Program-made: the position numbers and the translations under genes
NCBI GenBank assembly: GCA_963991145.1
Contig: CAXDOZ010000039.1
Coordinates: forward strand, 1 to 20,202
Reading direction: 5' to 3'
Source of the DNA: CAXDOZ01 sp963991145
GTDB taxonomy: Bacteria > Bacteroidota > Bacteroidia > Chitinophagales > JABDMM01
DNA length: 20,202 nucleotides
Shown: piece after piece, positions 1-7,726 of the stretch
How positions within the stretch are numbered: position 1 is the first letter of the stretch
How the letters are laid out: the number at the start of each line of letters is the position of its first letter
Notes under the pieces: model-generated
What the model was told of the DNA's origin: nothing
What the model saw: only the letters and a program-made list of their open reading frames with translations
Databases searched by the model: none

Positions 1-554
1 GCCTCAGCGGCAGGAGCTTCCTCAACGGGTGCTTCTTCTGTAGCGGGAGTTTCCTCAACCGGAGCCTCCTCTACTGGTGTTTCTTCAACTGCAGTTTCTG
101 TAGTTGCTTCAGGTGCAGCAGTATCAGCTTTCTTACCTCCACGACGACGGCGACGACGAGAGCTCTTAGCTTTACCTTCGTTTGCAGTATAAGTATCGTT
201 GAAGTCAACTAACTCAACCATAGCAACTTCAGCAGCATCTCCAAAACGGCTTCCCATCTTGATGATACGAACATATCCACCTGGTCTGTCACCAACTTTC
301 TGAGAAACTACATCAAAAAGCTCTTTTGCAGCTTCCTTACGACGAAGGTAACGGAAAGCAATACGGCGGCTATGAGTAGTATCAGTCTTAGATCTTGTGA
401 TCAATGGCTCAACAAACTTTCTCAACTCCTTTGCTTTTGCGTGGGTAGTTGTGATTCGTTTGTGGATGATCAATTGACTAGCAAGGTTAGACAACAAAGC
501 TTTTCTGTGAGCTGTCTTTCTTCCTAAGTGATTGAATTTTTTCCCGTGTCTCAT
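1..554 (-). CDS. rplQ: 50S ribosomal protein L17 (bL17), C-terminus cut by window edge
   Basis: Large-subunit protein L17, which lines the outer rim of the peptide exit tunnel. The protein opens MRHGKKFNHLGRKTAHRKAL, the L17 signature, and the conserved core runs to about residue 115 (RPGGYVRIIKMGSRFGDAAE). After that comes a basic stretch (SSRRRRRRGGKK, about residues 130-141) and then an acidic Pro/Glu tail built from repeated xEE(A/T)P units that is still open at base 1. 184 codons are visible, already well beyond the roughly 120-130 residues of E. coli-type L17; extended tails are usual in Bacteroidota. It is the last visible gene of the alpha block, 21 nt after rpoA, and has an unusually strong Shine-Dalgarno. 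The stop codon lies outside the window. Confidence 0.97.
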   Translation of the reverse strand, partial: MRHGKKFNHLGRKTAHRKALLSNLASQLIIHKRITTTHAKAKELRKFVEPLITRSKTDTTHSRRIAFRYLRRKEAAKELFDVVSQKVGDRPGGYVRIIKMGSRFGDAAEVAMVELVDFNDTYTANEGKAKSSRRRRRRGGKKADTAAPEATTETAVEETPVEEAPVEETPATEEAPVEEAPAAE

Positions 555-561
555 TTCTAAT

Positions 562-568
562 TCCTCCC
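562..568 (-). promoter_or_regulatory. Strong Shine-Dalgarno of rplQ
   Basis: On the minus strand GGGAGGA is followed by a 7-nt spacer and the rplQ ATG. It lies inside the 21-nt rpoA-rplQ spacer. Most other genes in the operon have A-rich or featureless upstream sequence, so this is the clearest Shine-Dalgarno in the operon. It fixes the rplQ start. Confidence 0.75.
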
Positions 569-575
569 TGAGGGC

Positions 576-1580
576 TTATTCGTCCAATTTATATTTCGAA
601 ACATCCATTCCGAATGAAAGACCTTTTTCAATCAAAAGGGCTTCGATCTCAACCAAAGACTTCTTACCGAAGTTTCTGAATTTCAATAGATCATTAGTGT
701 TGAAGGTTACCAGCTCTTCAAGAGAGTTGATTTTTGCAGCCTTCAAACAGTTGTAGGCTCGAACTGAAAGATCTAGATCTTCTAGCGGAGTCTTCAACAG
801 CTTACGCATATGAAGTACGTGCTCATCAACAACATCTTCATGAGCGCTATCGTAAGAATCGAATGTGATATTCTCATCAGAGATAAGCATCAAGTGCTGG
901 ATCAAGATTCTTGAAGCTTCTTTTACTGCTTCTTCCGGATGGATAGTACCATCAGTAGTAACATCAAGGATCAGCTTCTCATAATCTGTTCTCTGCTCAA
1001 CACGAGTATTCTCGATTGCGTAGCGAACATTCTTGATCGGAGTGTAAATAGCATCGATTGGAATAAATCCGATCTGAGTTTCTTTTGGTGCATTGTCCTC
1101 TGCAGGAACATAACCTCTACCCTTATTAATGGTCAATTCCATTTCTAGATTAACCATTGGCTCAAGGTTACAGATAACAAGGTCAGGATTCATTACCGTG
1201 AAAACATTTGTATGCTTCTCGATCTCTTCTGCCTTGAATACTTCTTTATCCTTAAGAGAAAGGAAGATCTTTTCTGATCCACCCTCGTCATCCATGATCT
1301 TCTTAAGTCTAACTTGCTTAAGGTTAAGGATGATCTCAGTAACATCTTCAATTACGCCTCGGATAGTTGAGAACTCGTGATCAACTCCTGAAATCTTAAT
1401 CCCAGTAATTGCATATCCATCTAGAGAAGACAATAGTACTCTGCGAAGCGCATTTCCGATTGTTACACCAAAACCTGGCTCTAGTGGTTTGAATTCGAAA
1501 GTTCCTTCAAAGTCAGTTGCCTTTTGAAGAATGATTTTATCCGGCTTTTGGAATGTTAGCAATCCCATAAATGGAGGCAT
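576..1580 (-). CDS. rpoA: DNA-directed RNA polymerase subunit alpha
   Basis: Alpha subunit, whose dimer nucleates RNA polymerase assembly. The N-terminal domain (about residues 5-240) carries LEPGFGVTIGNALRRVLLSS around residues 33-52, the dimerisation and beta-contact segment. A linker follows, then the C-terminal domain (about 265-325) with the helix-hairpin-helix DNA-binding face: R274 and N277 in RAYNCLKAAKI correspond to E. coli R265 and N268, and NFGKKSLVEI follows. Length 334 aa is normal. The start is uncertain: M1 (1580) gives MPPFMGLLTFQKPDK, whereas relatives commonly begin near M5 (1568), just before the conserved FQKPDK. Neither has a Shine-Dalgarno; the sequence before M1 is A-rich. 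It sits between rpsD (15-nt gap) and rplQ. Confidence 0.98.
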   Translation of the reverse strand: MPPFMGLLTFQKPDKIILQKATDFEGTFEFKPLEPGFGVTIGNALRRVLLSSLDGYAITGIKISGVDHEFSTIRGVIEDVTEIILNLKQVRLKKIMDDEGGSEKIFLSLKDKEVFKAEEIEKHTNVFTVMNPDLVICNLEPMVNLEMELTINKGRGYVPAEDNAPKETQIGFIPIDAIYTPIKNVRYAIENTRVEQRTDYEKLILDVTTDGTIHPEEAVKEASRILIQHLMLISDENITFDSYDSAHEDVVDEHVLHMRKLLKTPLEDLDLSVRAYNCLKAAKINSLEELVTFNTNDLLKFRNFGKKSLVEIEALLIEKGLSFGMDVSKYKLDE

Positions 1581-1595
1581 TTTTTAGTTCAAAAA

Positions 1596-2201
1596 TTACT
1601 TAGAGTATAATTCAACGATCAACTGAGCATTGATCTTTTCTGGGATATCCTCAACATTTGGTTGTTGAACGAATACTCCTTCAAGAAGCTCTGAGTTGAA
1701 TTCGATCCAGGGGAAAGTAACTCCCTTAGTAGCTACTGAGTCCTGAACGATCTCAAGGCTTCTTGAGCGCTCACGCACACTTACTTTATCGCCAGGGCGA
1801 AGAGTGTAAGAAGGTACATTCACGATATCACCGTTAACGGTAACGTGTTTGTGAGATACCATCTGACGAGCTTGTCTACGAGTAGATGCAAGTCCCATAC
1901 GGAATACAGTATTGTCAAGTCTTGATTCAAGAAGTTGAAGCAAAACATCACCTGTTACGCCTTTACTTCTATTCGCTTTATCAAAAAGATTTGCGAATTG
2001 ACGCTCAAGTAGTCCGTAAGTGTATTTAGCTTTTTGCTTCTCCTTCAACTGTACTGCGTACTCTGAAGGCTGACGACGGCGACGTGAGTTACCGTGCTGT
2101 CCTGGAGCATAGCTTCTTCTTTCGAAGTACTTGTCAAATCCGAAGATCGGCTCTCCGAATTTTCTAGCGATTTTAGTTTTTGGCCCTCTATACCTTGCCA
2201 T
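1596..2201 (-). CDS. rpsD: 30S ribosomal protein S4 (uS4)
   Basis: Primary 16S rRNA-binding protein that starts 30S assembly and contributes to decoding accuracy. 201 aa. The N-terminal domain reads MARYRGPKTKIARKFGEPIF and then RSYAPGQHG; the S4 RNA-binding domain spans about residues 91-155 (LESRLDNTVFRMGLASTRRQ). No cysteines are present in the N-terminal region, so this is the zinc-free C-minus form. In E. coli S4 is the feedback repressor of the alpha operon; no matching pseudoknot was identified here. The gap to rpsK upstream is 28 nt and to rpoA downstream 15 nt. Confidence 0.98.
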   Translation of the reverse strand: MARYRGPKTKIARKFGEPIFGFDKYFERRSYAPGQHGNSRRRRQPSEYAVQLKEKQKAKYTYGLLERQFANLFDKANRSKGVTGDVLLQLLESRLDNTVFRMGLASTRRQARQMVSHKHVTVNGDIVNVPSYTLRPGDKVSVRERSRSLEIVQDSVATKGVTFPWIEFNSELLEGVFVQQPNVEDIPEKINAQLIVELYSK

Positions 2202-2229
2202 GGATCAATCTCTTTTTTCTTAAATAGAA

Positions 2230-2625
2230 TTATACTCTTCTACGCTTTGGTGGGCGACATCCGTTGTGCGGCAATGGCGTCACGTCGCGGATGGTAGTTA
2301 CCTCAATCCCAGCGTTATTAATTGTTCTAATAGCAGACTCACGTCCAGAACCAGGTCCTTTTACAAAAACCTCAGCTCTGCGCATTCCTGCATCATAAGC
2401 AACTTTTGCAGCATCTCCAGCAGCAACTTGTGCAGCATAAGGAGTGTTTTTCTTAGAACCTCTGAATCCTGCTTTACCCGCAGAACCCCAAGAGATCACC
2501 TGACCTGCTTTATTGGTAATAGAAATAATGATGTTGTTGAAGGTAGCCTGGATGAATACCTGACCTTCCGGCTCAACTTTTACATTACGTTTCTTTCCTT
2601 TCTTACTCGTCTTCGCTTGTGCCAT
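2230..2625 (-). CDS. rpsK: 30S ribosomal protein S11 (uS11)
   Basis: Platform protein of the 30S subunit, next to the E site and the mRNA exit, where it contacts S18 and S21. 131 aa, normal length. Diagnostic segments are ATFNNIIISITNKAGQVISW (about residues 28-47), GSGRESAIR (about 92-100) and the C-terminal DVTPLPHNGCRPPKRRRV. The N-terminus is Lys-rich (MAQAKTSKKGKKRNVK). It lies between rpsM (18-nt gap) and rpsD, as in other alpha operons. No Shine-Dalgarno is seen before its ATG. Confidence 0.98.
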   Translation of the reverse strand: MAQAKTSKKGKKRNVKVEPEGQVFIQATFNNIIISITNKAGQVISWGSAGKAGFRGSKKNTPYAAQVAAGDAAKVAYDAGMRRAEVFVKGPGSGRESAIRTINNAGIEVTTIRDVTPLPHNGCRPPKRRRV

Positions 2626-2643
2626 TGCTCTAAGCTTTAATTA

Positions 2644-3024
2644 TTATTTACGTGGTGCCTTTTTCTTACCGGCAACAGTCTTACGTTTTCCTTTTCTAGT
2701 ACGCGCATTTGTAGAAGTTCTTTGACCTCTAACTGGAAGACCACGACGGTGGCGAATTCCTCTAACGCTTCCGATATCCTGCAAACGCTTAATGCTAAGC
2801 TGAACCTCACTTCTCAACTCACCCTCAACAGTGAAATCATCTCCGATGATTCTGTTGATAGCAGTGATCGCATCCTGATCCCACTCGTCAACTTTCTGAT
2901 TCGGATCAAGTCCAGCTTCAGTTAAGATCTTTTCTGCAGATGTATACCCAATACCATATACATATGTTAGGGCAATTCTACCTTTCTTATTCTTTGGAAT
3001 GTCTATTCCTGCAATACGCGCCAT
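2644..3024 (-). CDS. rpsM: 30S ribosomal protein S13 (uS13)
   Basis: Head protein of the 30S subunit that forms intersubunit bridges to L5 and contacts the P-site tRNA through its basic tail. 126 aa. It starts MARIAGIDIPKNKKGRIALT, has YVYGIGYTSAEKIL (helix-two-turn-helix region) and IGSVRGIRHRRGLPVRGQRT near residue 87, and ends in a Lys/Arg tail (RKGKRKTVAGKKKAPRK) that would reach the tRNA. It follows rpmJ by 18 nt and precedes rpsK, so it is the first gene of the alpha block. Confidence 0.98.
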   Translation of the reverse strand: MARIAGIDIPKNKKGRIALTYVYGIGYTSAEKILTEAGLDPNQKVDEWDQDAITAINRIIGDDFTVEGELRSEVQLSIKRLQDIGSVRGIRHRRGLPVRGQRTSTNARTRKGKRKTVAGKKKAPRK

Positions 3025-3042
3025 TTACTTCTTTTTTTCAGA

Positions 3043-3159
3043 TTAACCTTGACGTTGCTTAAATCTCGGGTTCTTCTTGTTAATGATGTACAGACGTCCT
3101 TTACGACGTACAATTTTGCAGTCGGCACTACGCTTCTTTATACTTGCTCGTACTTTCAT
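3043..3159 (-). CDS. rpmJ: 50S ribosomal protein L36 (bL36), single-cysteine form
   Basis: Found by translating the gap between infA and rpsM: ATG at 3159, TAA at 3043-3045, 38 codons. The peptide begins MKVRASIKKRSADCKIVRRK and ends NPRFKQRQG, a clear L36. The zinc-binding form has three Cys and one His; here only one cysteine (residue 14) remains, with the other ligand positions replaced, so zinc binding is not expected. This form is common in Bacteroidota. L36 stabilises 23S rRNA near the L7/L12 stalk base. The order infA-rpmJ-rpsM is standard; the gap to infA is 7 nt. Confidence 0.96.
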   Translation of the reverse strand: MKVRASIKKRSADCKIVRRKGRLYIINKKNPRFKQRQG

Positions 3160-3166
3160 AATCCCG

Positions 3167-3385
3167 TTATTTATATCGGTACGTTATACGTCCCTTGTTC
3201 AAATCATAAGGCGACATCTCTACCGCCACTTTATCTCCTGGAAGGATTTTGATGTAGTTCATCCTCATCTTTCCAGATATGTGACCAATGATTTCATGAT
3301 CATTTTCAAGTCTTACTCGGAACATCGCATTTGACAATGCTTCTGTTACGATTCCATCTTGCTTTATTACGTCTTGCTTCGCCAT
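3167..3385 (-). CDS. infA: Translation initiation factor IF-1
   Basis: IF-1 binds the 30S A site and assists IF-2 and IF-3 in selecting initiator tRNA. The OB-fold protein reads MAKQDVIKQDGIVTEALSNA and then FRVRLENDHEIIGHISGKMR, ending SPYDLNKGRITYRYK. The start at 3385 gives 72 aa, the normal IF-1 size. An in-frame ATG 18 nt upstream (3403) would add MQTNFF, which does not match the family, so I reject it. It sits 30 nt after map and 7 nt before rpmJ, the usual Bacteroidota order. Confidence 0.97.
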   Translation of the reverse strand: MAKQDVIKQDGIVTEALSNAMFRVRLENDHEIIGHISGKMRMNYIKILPGDKVAVEMSPYDLNKGRITYRYK

Positions 3386-3415
3386 GAAAAAATTGGTTTG
3401 CAAATATCGGGAATT

Positions 3416-4216
3416 TTAAGCTAATTCCCTTATTTCACTATTCTTTTTTATTTCGTCTTCAATCAGTTCAAAAGAGGTCAGAATTTCAGCTTTTTGCTTA
3501 CGAACAACTACTGTGTGTTCGTAGTGAGCTGAGATGCTTCCATCCCTTGTAGCGATCGTCCATCCGTCCTCATTTGTCACAACCTCTTTTCTTCCAAGAT
3601 TGATCATAGGCTCAATAGCGATCACTGTACCTTCTTTTAAAGCCGTTCCTCTTCCTCTCTTACCGTAGTTTGGTACTTCTGGTGGCTCATGAAGGTTTTT
3701 ACCTAATCCGTGTCCTACCAATTCCCTTACTACTCCGTATCCGTGTTGAACCTCACAATACTGCTGAACTGCAAAACCGATATCACCGGTTCTCTTTCCA
3801 ACTATTGCCTCGTCAATTCCCAGATAAAGTGACTTCTTAGTTACTCTAAGAAGATCCATTACTTCATCCTTAACTTCTCCTACTGTAAAAGTGTAAGCTG
3901 AGTCACCGTAGTAACCTCCCATTATCACCCCACAGTCAACAGATACTACATCGCCATCTACAAGTTCCTTATCAGTTGGTATTCCATGAACCACTGCATC
4001 ATTCATGCTGATACAAAGAGAATTTGGAAATCCCTGATAATTCTTGAATGCTGGAATCCCACCTTCAGAAAGGATGAAATCTTCTGCGATCTTATCCAAC
4101 TGCAATGGAGTAACTCCAGGCTTAATGGCGTTTGCTACTTGAGCTAACGACCTTGAAACAAGCAAAGAACTCGCTCGGATCAGTTCAATTTCTTCTTCCG
4201 TTTTTACGCGGATCAT
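3416..4216 (-). CDS. map: Methionine aminopeptidase, type I
   Basis: Removes the N-terminal Met from nascent proteins whose second residue is small. M24 pita-bread fold, 266 aa. The five metal ligands are all visible: D94 (VSVDCG), D105 (YYGDSAYTF), H169 (VGHGLG), E202 (AIEPMI) and E233 (HYEHTVVV). The substrate-contact histidines are H77 (AVVHGIP) and H176 (NLHEPPEVPNYG). There is no N-terminal zinc-finger extension. Its ATG overlaps the secY TGA by 4 nt (ATGA), which suggests translational coupling to the Sec channel gene. The GGAG before it lies in the secY C-terminal codons. Confidence 0.98.
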   Translation of the reverse strand: MIRVKTEEEIELIRASSLLVSRSLAQVANAIKPGVTPLQLDKIAEDFILSEGGIPAFKNYQGFPNSLCISMNDAVVHGIPTDKELVDGDVVSVDCGVIMGGYYGDSAYTFTVGEVKDEVMDLLRVTKKSLYLGIDEAIVGKRTGDIGFAVQQYCEVQHGYGVVRELVGHGLGKNLHEPPEVPNYGKRGRGTALKEGTVIAIEPMINLGRKEVVTNEDGWTIATRDGSISAHYEHTVVVRKQKAEILTSFELIEDEIKKNSEIRELA

Positions 4217-5562
4217 ATCCCTGCTCCTATACTTCCCTGACGACCTTTGATTCGTCCAGCCTTGGTTAGACCATCGTACTGACGCATCAAAAGGTAACTT
4301 TCGATCTGCTGCAATGTATCCAAAACAACAGCTACCAAAATCAATAGAGAAGTTCCTCCGTAGAACAATGCAAATGCAGGCTGGATGTCAGCCTGACGAG
4401 CAATGATCGGAAGGATTGCTACGATTCCAAGGAAGATTGAACCCGGTAGGGTGATCCTTGAAACGACATTATCAATAAACTCAGCAGTCTTTCTACCCGG
4501 CTTAACACCTGGGATAAAACCGCCATTCTTTTTCAGATCATCAGCAATCTGGATCGGGTTAATTGTAAGAGCTGTGTAGAAGTACGTAAATAATACAACC
4601 AGGAAGAAGCTCATTACACCATTCCAGATATTGAAAGGATCAGCAAGATTGTTCCAGAATCCACCCTGGATCTGGAAAACAGAAACTACAGTACTTGGAA
4701 GGAACATCAATGCCTGAGCAAAGATGATCGGCATAACACCTGCAGCGTTAACCTTGATTGGAAGGTATTGACGAACACCTCCGGCTTGCATCATTCTTCC
4801 TCCTTTAACGATATTTCTCTTAGCGTACTGAACAGGAATTCTTCTGGTTCCCTGAACAAGAAGGATTGTGCCAATAACTACTAGAATAAGAACCGCCATC
4901 TCAATGATGAAGATGATGATACCTCCAGTCTGACCGCGATATCCAAATTCCTGAAGAATCGCTGAAGGAAGATTAGCAATGATTCCCACCATGATTAGTA
5001 GTGAAATACCATTTCCAAGACCTTTATCAGTAATTCTTTCTCCCAACCACATTACAAATAGTGTACCTGCAGTAAGGATAACGATCGTAGATACTGAGAA
5101 TAGAACTGGAGATCCGATTGTGATCGCATCACCATAAGTACCATTCAGATAAGCAACATATCCGATTCCCTGAACCAATGTTACAGCGATAGTTAGGATA
5201 CGTGTGATCTGGTTGATCTGTCTTCTACCAGATTCTCCTTCTTTTTGCATTTTTTGGAATGCAGGAACTGCCAAAGTAAGCAGCTGCATTGCAATCGATG
5301 CCGAGATATAAGGCATGATACCCAAAGCAAAAATGGAGGCGTTCATAAAAGCACCTCCTGAGAATTGGTTGATCAAACCGAAAAGTCCTCCGCCACCGGA
5401 GTTTGAAGAGTTGATCAAATCAATAACAACTGGATCGATTCCCGGTAGTACAAGGAAGCTACCGAAGCGGTAGATCGCAATGAACCCGAGAGTGATCAGA
5501 ATCTTCATTCTGAGTTCCTCGATATTCCAGATGTTCTGTATGGTCTGTATAAATTTCTTCAT
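4213..5562 (-). CDS. secY: Preprotein translocase subunit SecY
   Basis: Channel-forming subunit of the SecYEG translocon in the inner membrane. 449 aa with about ten hydrophobic segments. The first is near residues 20-40 (KILITLGFIAIYRFGSFLVL), followed by the short periplasmic PGIDP loop and the plug region. FSGGAFMNASIFALGIMPYI lies near 68-87, and the cytoplasmic loop PGVKPGRKTAEFIDNVVSRI around 350-370 is the conserved contact area for SecA or the ribosome. The C-terminus ends GRQGSIGAGI. The gene is 7 nt after rplO and overlaps map by 4 nt. E. coli has no map here. Confidence 0.98.
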   Translation of the reverse strand: MKKFIQTIQNIWNIEELRMKILITLGFIAIYRFGSFLVLPGIDPVVIDLINSSNSGGGGLFGLINQFSGGAFMNASIFALGIMPYISASIAMQLLTLAVPAFQKMQKEGESGRRQINQITRILTIAVTLVQGIGYVAYLNGTYGDAITIGSPVLFSVSTIVILTAGTLFVMWLGERITDKGLGNGISLLIMVGIIANLPSAILQEFGYRGQTGGIIIFIIEMAVLILVVIGTILLVQGTRRIPVQYAKRNIVKGGRMMQAGGVRQYLPIKVNAAGVMPIIFAQALMFLPSTVVSVFQIQGGFWNNLADPFNIWNGVMSFFLVVLFTYFYTALTINPIQIADDLKKNGGFIPGVKPGRKTAEFIDNVVSRITLPGSIFLGIVAILPIIARQADIQPAFALFYGGTSLLILVAVVLDTLQQIESYLLMRQYDGLTKAGRIKGRQGSIGAGI

Positions 5563-5569
5563 ATCAATC

Positions 5570-6016
5570 TTAGATCAGGGTTACTGAACCACCAGCTTTC
5601 TCAATTCCCTCTTGTGCTGATGCGCTAACCGCATGAACTGTAAAATCTACTTTTGACTTAAGCTCTCCGTTTCCTAGAATCTTCACTTTATCAGTTTTCC
5701 CGATAAGGCGATTCTTGTATAGAGACTCAATGTCAATTGATTTGAAACCGTACTTATCAATAAGCTCCTGTGCTTTTGACAAGTTGATTACTACATACTC
5801 AATCTTGTTTCGGCTATTGAAACCGCGTTTAGGAACACGTCTTTGAAGTGGCATCTGACCTCCTTCAAAACCTCTCTTTTGAGAGTAACCAGAACGAGAT
5901 TTCGCACCTTTATGACCACGTGTAGAAGTACCGCCTTTACCGGAACCTTGCCCGCGACCAACGCGTGTTTTACTTTTAACAGAACCTTTTGCAGGTTGTA
6001 GATTATCTAATCCCAT
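5570..6016 (-). CDS. rplO: 50S ribosomal protein L15 (uL15)
   Basis: Late-assembling 50S protein whose long N-terminal extension enters the 23S rRNA core. 148 aa. The Gly/Lys/Arg-rich N-terminus (VGRGQGSGKGGTSTRGHKGA, about residues 19-38) is followed by RSGYSQKRGFEGGQMPLQRR, the L15 signature. The C-terminal globular domain ends VHAVSASAQEGIEKAGGSVT plus LI. It follows rpmD by 31 nt and precedes secY by 7 nt. Confidence 0.98.
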   Translation of the reverse strand: MGLDNLQPAKGSVKSKTRVGRGQGSGKGGTSTRGHKGAKSRSGYSQKRGFEGGQMPLQRRVPKRGFNSRNKIEYVVINLSKAQELIDKYGFKSIDIESLYKNRLIGKTDKVKILGNGELKSKVDFTVHAVSASAQEGIEKAGGSVTLI

Positions 6017-6047
6017 CGGAATCTCTGTTTATCAATTTTCAATCCTG

Positions 6048-6227
6048 TTAGGCCTCTTCAACCGTAATCAGGTGTTCTACTTTCTTAATCATTCCACGAA
6101 TCTGAGCTGAATCTTCATGCTCTACCGTGTGACGGATTCTTTTCAATCCTAAAGCTTGCATCGTGCGCTTCTGACGTTCAGAGCGGTCGATCAAACTACG
6201 TACTTGAGTGATTTTTAGCTTTGCCAT
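6048..6227 (-). CDS. rpmD: 50S ribosomal protein L30 (uL30)
   Basis: Found by translating the gap between rpsE and rplO: ATG at 6227, TAA at 6048-6050, 59 aa. The peptide begins MAKLKITQVRSLIDRSERQK and continues RTMQALGLKRIRHTVEHEDS, the short bacterial L30 fold, with GMIKKVEHLITVEE at the end. Size is normal for the family. L30 binds 23S rRNA domain II. The order rpsE-rpmD-rplO is that of the classical spc operon. The gap to rpsE is 21 nt. Confidence 0.96.
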   Translation of the reverse strand: MAKLKITQVRSLIDRSERQKRTMQALGLKRIRHTVEHEDSAQIRGMIKKVEHLITVEEA

Positions 6228-6248
6228 CTCTCTAATTTTCCAGCTGAA

Positions 6249-6770
6249 TTATCCGTTGAATACCTTGTCTAAGGAAATACCTCTTTGCTGAGCTACAGTT
6301 TGAGGATCTCTCAATTTCTGAAGAGCATCCATAGTAGCCTTGATCACGTTAAATGGATTTGATGATCCTTTAGACTTAGCAAGTACATTGTGTACTCCCG
6401 CTGCCTCAAGAACTGCACGCATCGCACCTCCAGCAATTACACCGGTACCATCAGAAGCGGGCTTGATCAATACTTTACCAGCTCCGAATTTTCCGATCTG
6501 CTCGTGTGGAATAGTTCCTTTAATTACTGGAACCTTAATGATGTTTTTCTTAGCATCATCAATTCCTTTCTGAATTGCTTCAGTTACTTCACGCGCTTTT
6601 CCAAGACCCTGGCCAACAACACCTTCTCCGTTTCCTACAACTACGATGGCGCTGAAGCTGAACGTACGTCCACCTTTTGTAACCTTAGCTACACGGTTAA
6701 TTTTTACAACCTTTTCTTTAAGGTCAAGCTCACTAGCTTTTAGACGTTGCAAATTTGATTTGTTCATCAT
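6249..6770 (-). CDS. rpsE: 30S ribosomal protein S5 (uS5)
   Basis: 30S body protein at the mRNA entry channel, with a role in decoding fidelity and mRNA unwinding. 173 aa. The S5 double-stranded RNA-binding domain spans about residues 17-80 (VVKINRVAKVTKGGRTFSFS, then VVVGNGEGVVGQGLGKAREV). The C-terminal S5 domain contains GVIAGGAMRAVLEAAGVHNV and SKGSSNPFNVIKATMDAL. Two adjacent Met codons begin the frame (6770 and 6767); which is used cannot be told. An AAAGGA lies just upstream and suits either. It follows rplR by 8 nt. Confidence 0.98.
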   Translation of the reverse strand: MMNKSNLQRLKASELDLKEKVVKINRVAKVTKGGRTFSFSAIVVVGNGEGVVGQGLGKAREVTEAIQKGIDDAKKNIIKVPVIKGTIPHEQIGKFGAGKVLIKPASDGTGVIAGGAMRAVLEAAGVHNVLAKSKGSSNPFNVIKATMDALQKLRDPQTVAQQRGISLDKVFNG

Positions 6771-6778
6771 CTTTTCCT

Positions 6779-7129
6779 TTAGAATTTAAGACCTCCTTCG
6801 CGAGCACCATCAGCCAAAGCCTTAACACGGCCGTGGTATAGGTATCCACCTCTGTCAAAAATCACATTACTTACACCTGCTGCTGTTGCTTTCTCAGCCA
6901 ACAACTTTCCTACAGCTGAAGCTTTTTCAGTTTTGTTAGCACCTCCGACTCCGCTCTCTTTCGATGAAGCTGATACTAGAGTGTGTCCATTCTCGTCATC
7001 AACGATCTGCGCATAGATGTCTTTGTTACTTCTGAACACAGACAAGCGAGGACGCTCAGCAGTCCCGCTAAGTTTAGCGCGGATGCTACGACGGATTCTG
7101 TTTCTTCTTCTGATCTTGCTAAATGCCAT
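6779..7129 (-). CDS. rplR: 50S ribosomal protein L18 (uL18)
   Basis: 5S rRNA-binding protein of the central protuberance, working with L5 and L25. 116 aa, normal. Basic N-terminus MAFSKIRRRNRIRRSIRAKL, then GTAERPRLSVFRSNKDIYAQ, and the C-terminal segment FDRGGYLYHGRVKALADGAR followed by EGGLKF, which is the L18 signature. It follows rplF by 23 nt and precedes rpsE by 8 nt, the standard spc order. Confidence 0.98.
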   Translation of the reverse strand: MAFSKIRRRNRIRRSIRAKLSGTAERPRLSVFRSNKDIYAQIVDDENGHTLVSASSKESGVGGANKTEKASAVGKLLAEKATAAGVSNVIFDRGGYLYHGRVKALADGAREGGLKF

Positions 7130-7152
7130 GACCTGTTCTTTATACGTTTATC

Positions 7153-7707
7153 TTACTTAGCTGCTGCTTTACCTGCTTTTCTGCGGATCTGCTCGCCCTG
7201 GAAGCGAATACCTTTACCCTTATAAGGCTCAGGCTTACGGATCTTGCGGATTGTTGCAGCAACCTGTCCGATTAATTGTTTATCAGTTGATTCTAGAGTA
7301 ACTAGAGGATTCTGACCTTTCTTCATCTCAGCTGTTACCTTGATCTCCTTTGGAAGAAGCACAACAACCGGGTGAGAATATCCTACTGAAAGTTCAAGTT
7401 TTTGACCACTTGCCGATGCACGGAAACCTACACCAACTAGCTCAAGAACTTTAGTATATCCCTCTGATACACCAACAACCATATTATTGATCAAAGCCCG
7501 AGAAAGACCGTGAACTGCCTTGTGACGCTTTTGATTTGTTGGACGGCTTACTGTAAGCTCACCTTCCTCAATCTTGATCTCAAGGTCGCGATCGATCTGC
7601 TCAGCCAATTCTCCTTTTGGGCCTTTTACCATAACCACATTCTGGTCATCAACTGAGATTTCTACTTTCTCAGGTAGGCTAATGGGCGCGTTTCCTATAC
7701 GTGACAT
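7153..7707 (-). CDS. rplF: 50S ribosomal protein L6 (uL6)
   Basis: 50S protein near the sarcin-ricin loop and the factor-binding site. 184 aa in two repeated L6 domains: the first about residues 10-80, starting MSRIGNAPISLPEKVEI, and the second about 90-165. The signature PEPYKGKGIRFQGEQIRRKA lies near the C-terminus, followed by GKAAAK. It follows rpsH by 19 nt. No Shine-Dalgarno is seen. Confidence 0.98.
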   Translation of the reverse strand: MSRIGNAPISLPEKVEISVDDQNVVMVKGPKGELAEQIDRDLEIKIEEGELTVSRPTNQKRHKAVHGLSRALINNMVVGVSEGYTKVLELVGVGFRASASGQKLELSVGYSHPVVVLLPKEIKVTAEMKKGQNPLVTLESTDKQLIGQVAATIRKIRKPEPYKGKGIRFQGEQIRRKAGKAAAK

Positions 7708-7726
7708 AGCTTAGCTTTAACTCTTA

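Noticed and set aside
1..160. CRISPR-like or tandem DNA repeat
   Set aside because: The repetition is degenerate and codon-phased, and follows from the xEE(A/T)P repeats of the L17 tail; there are no spacers.
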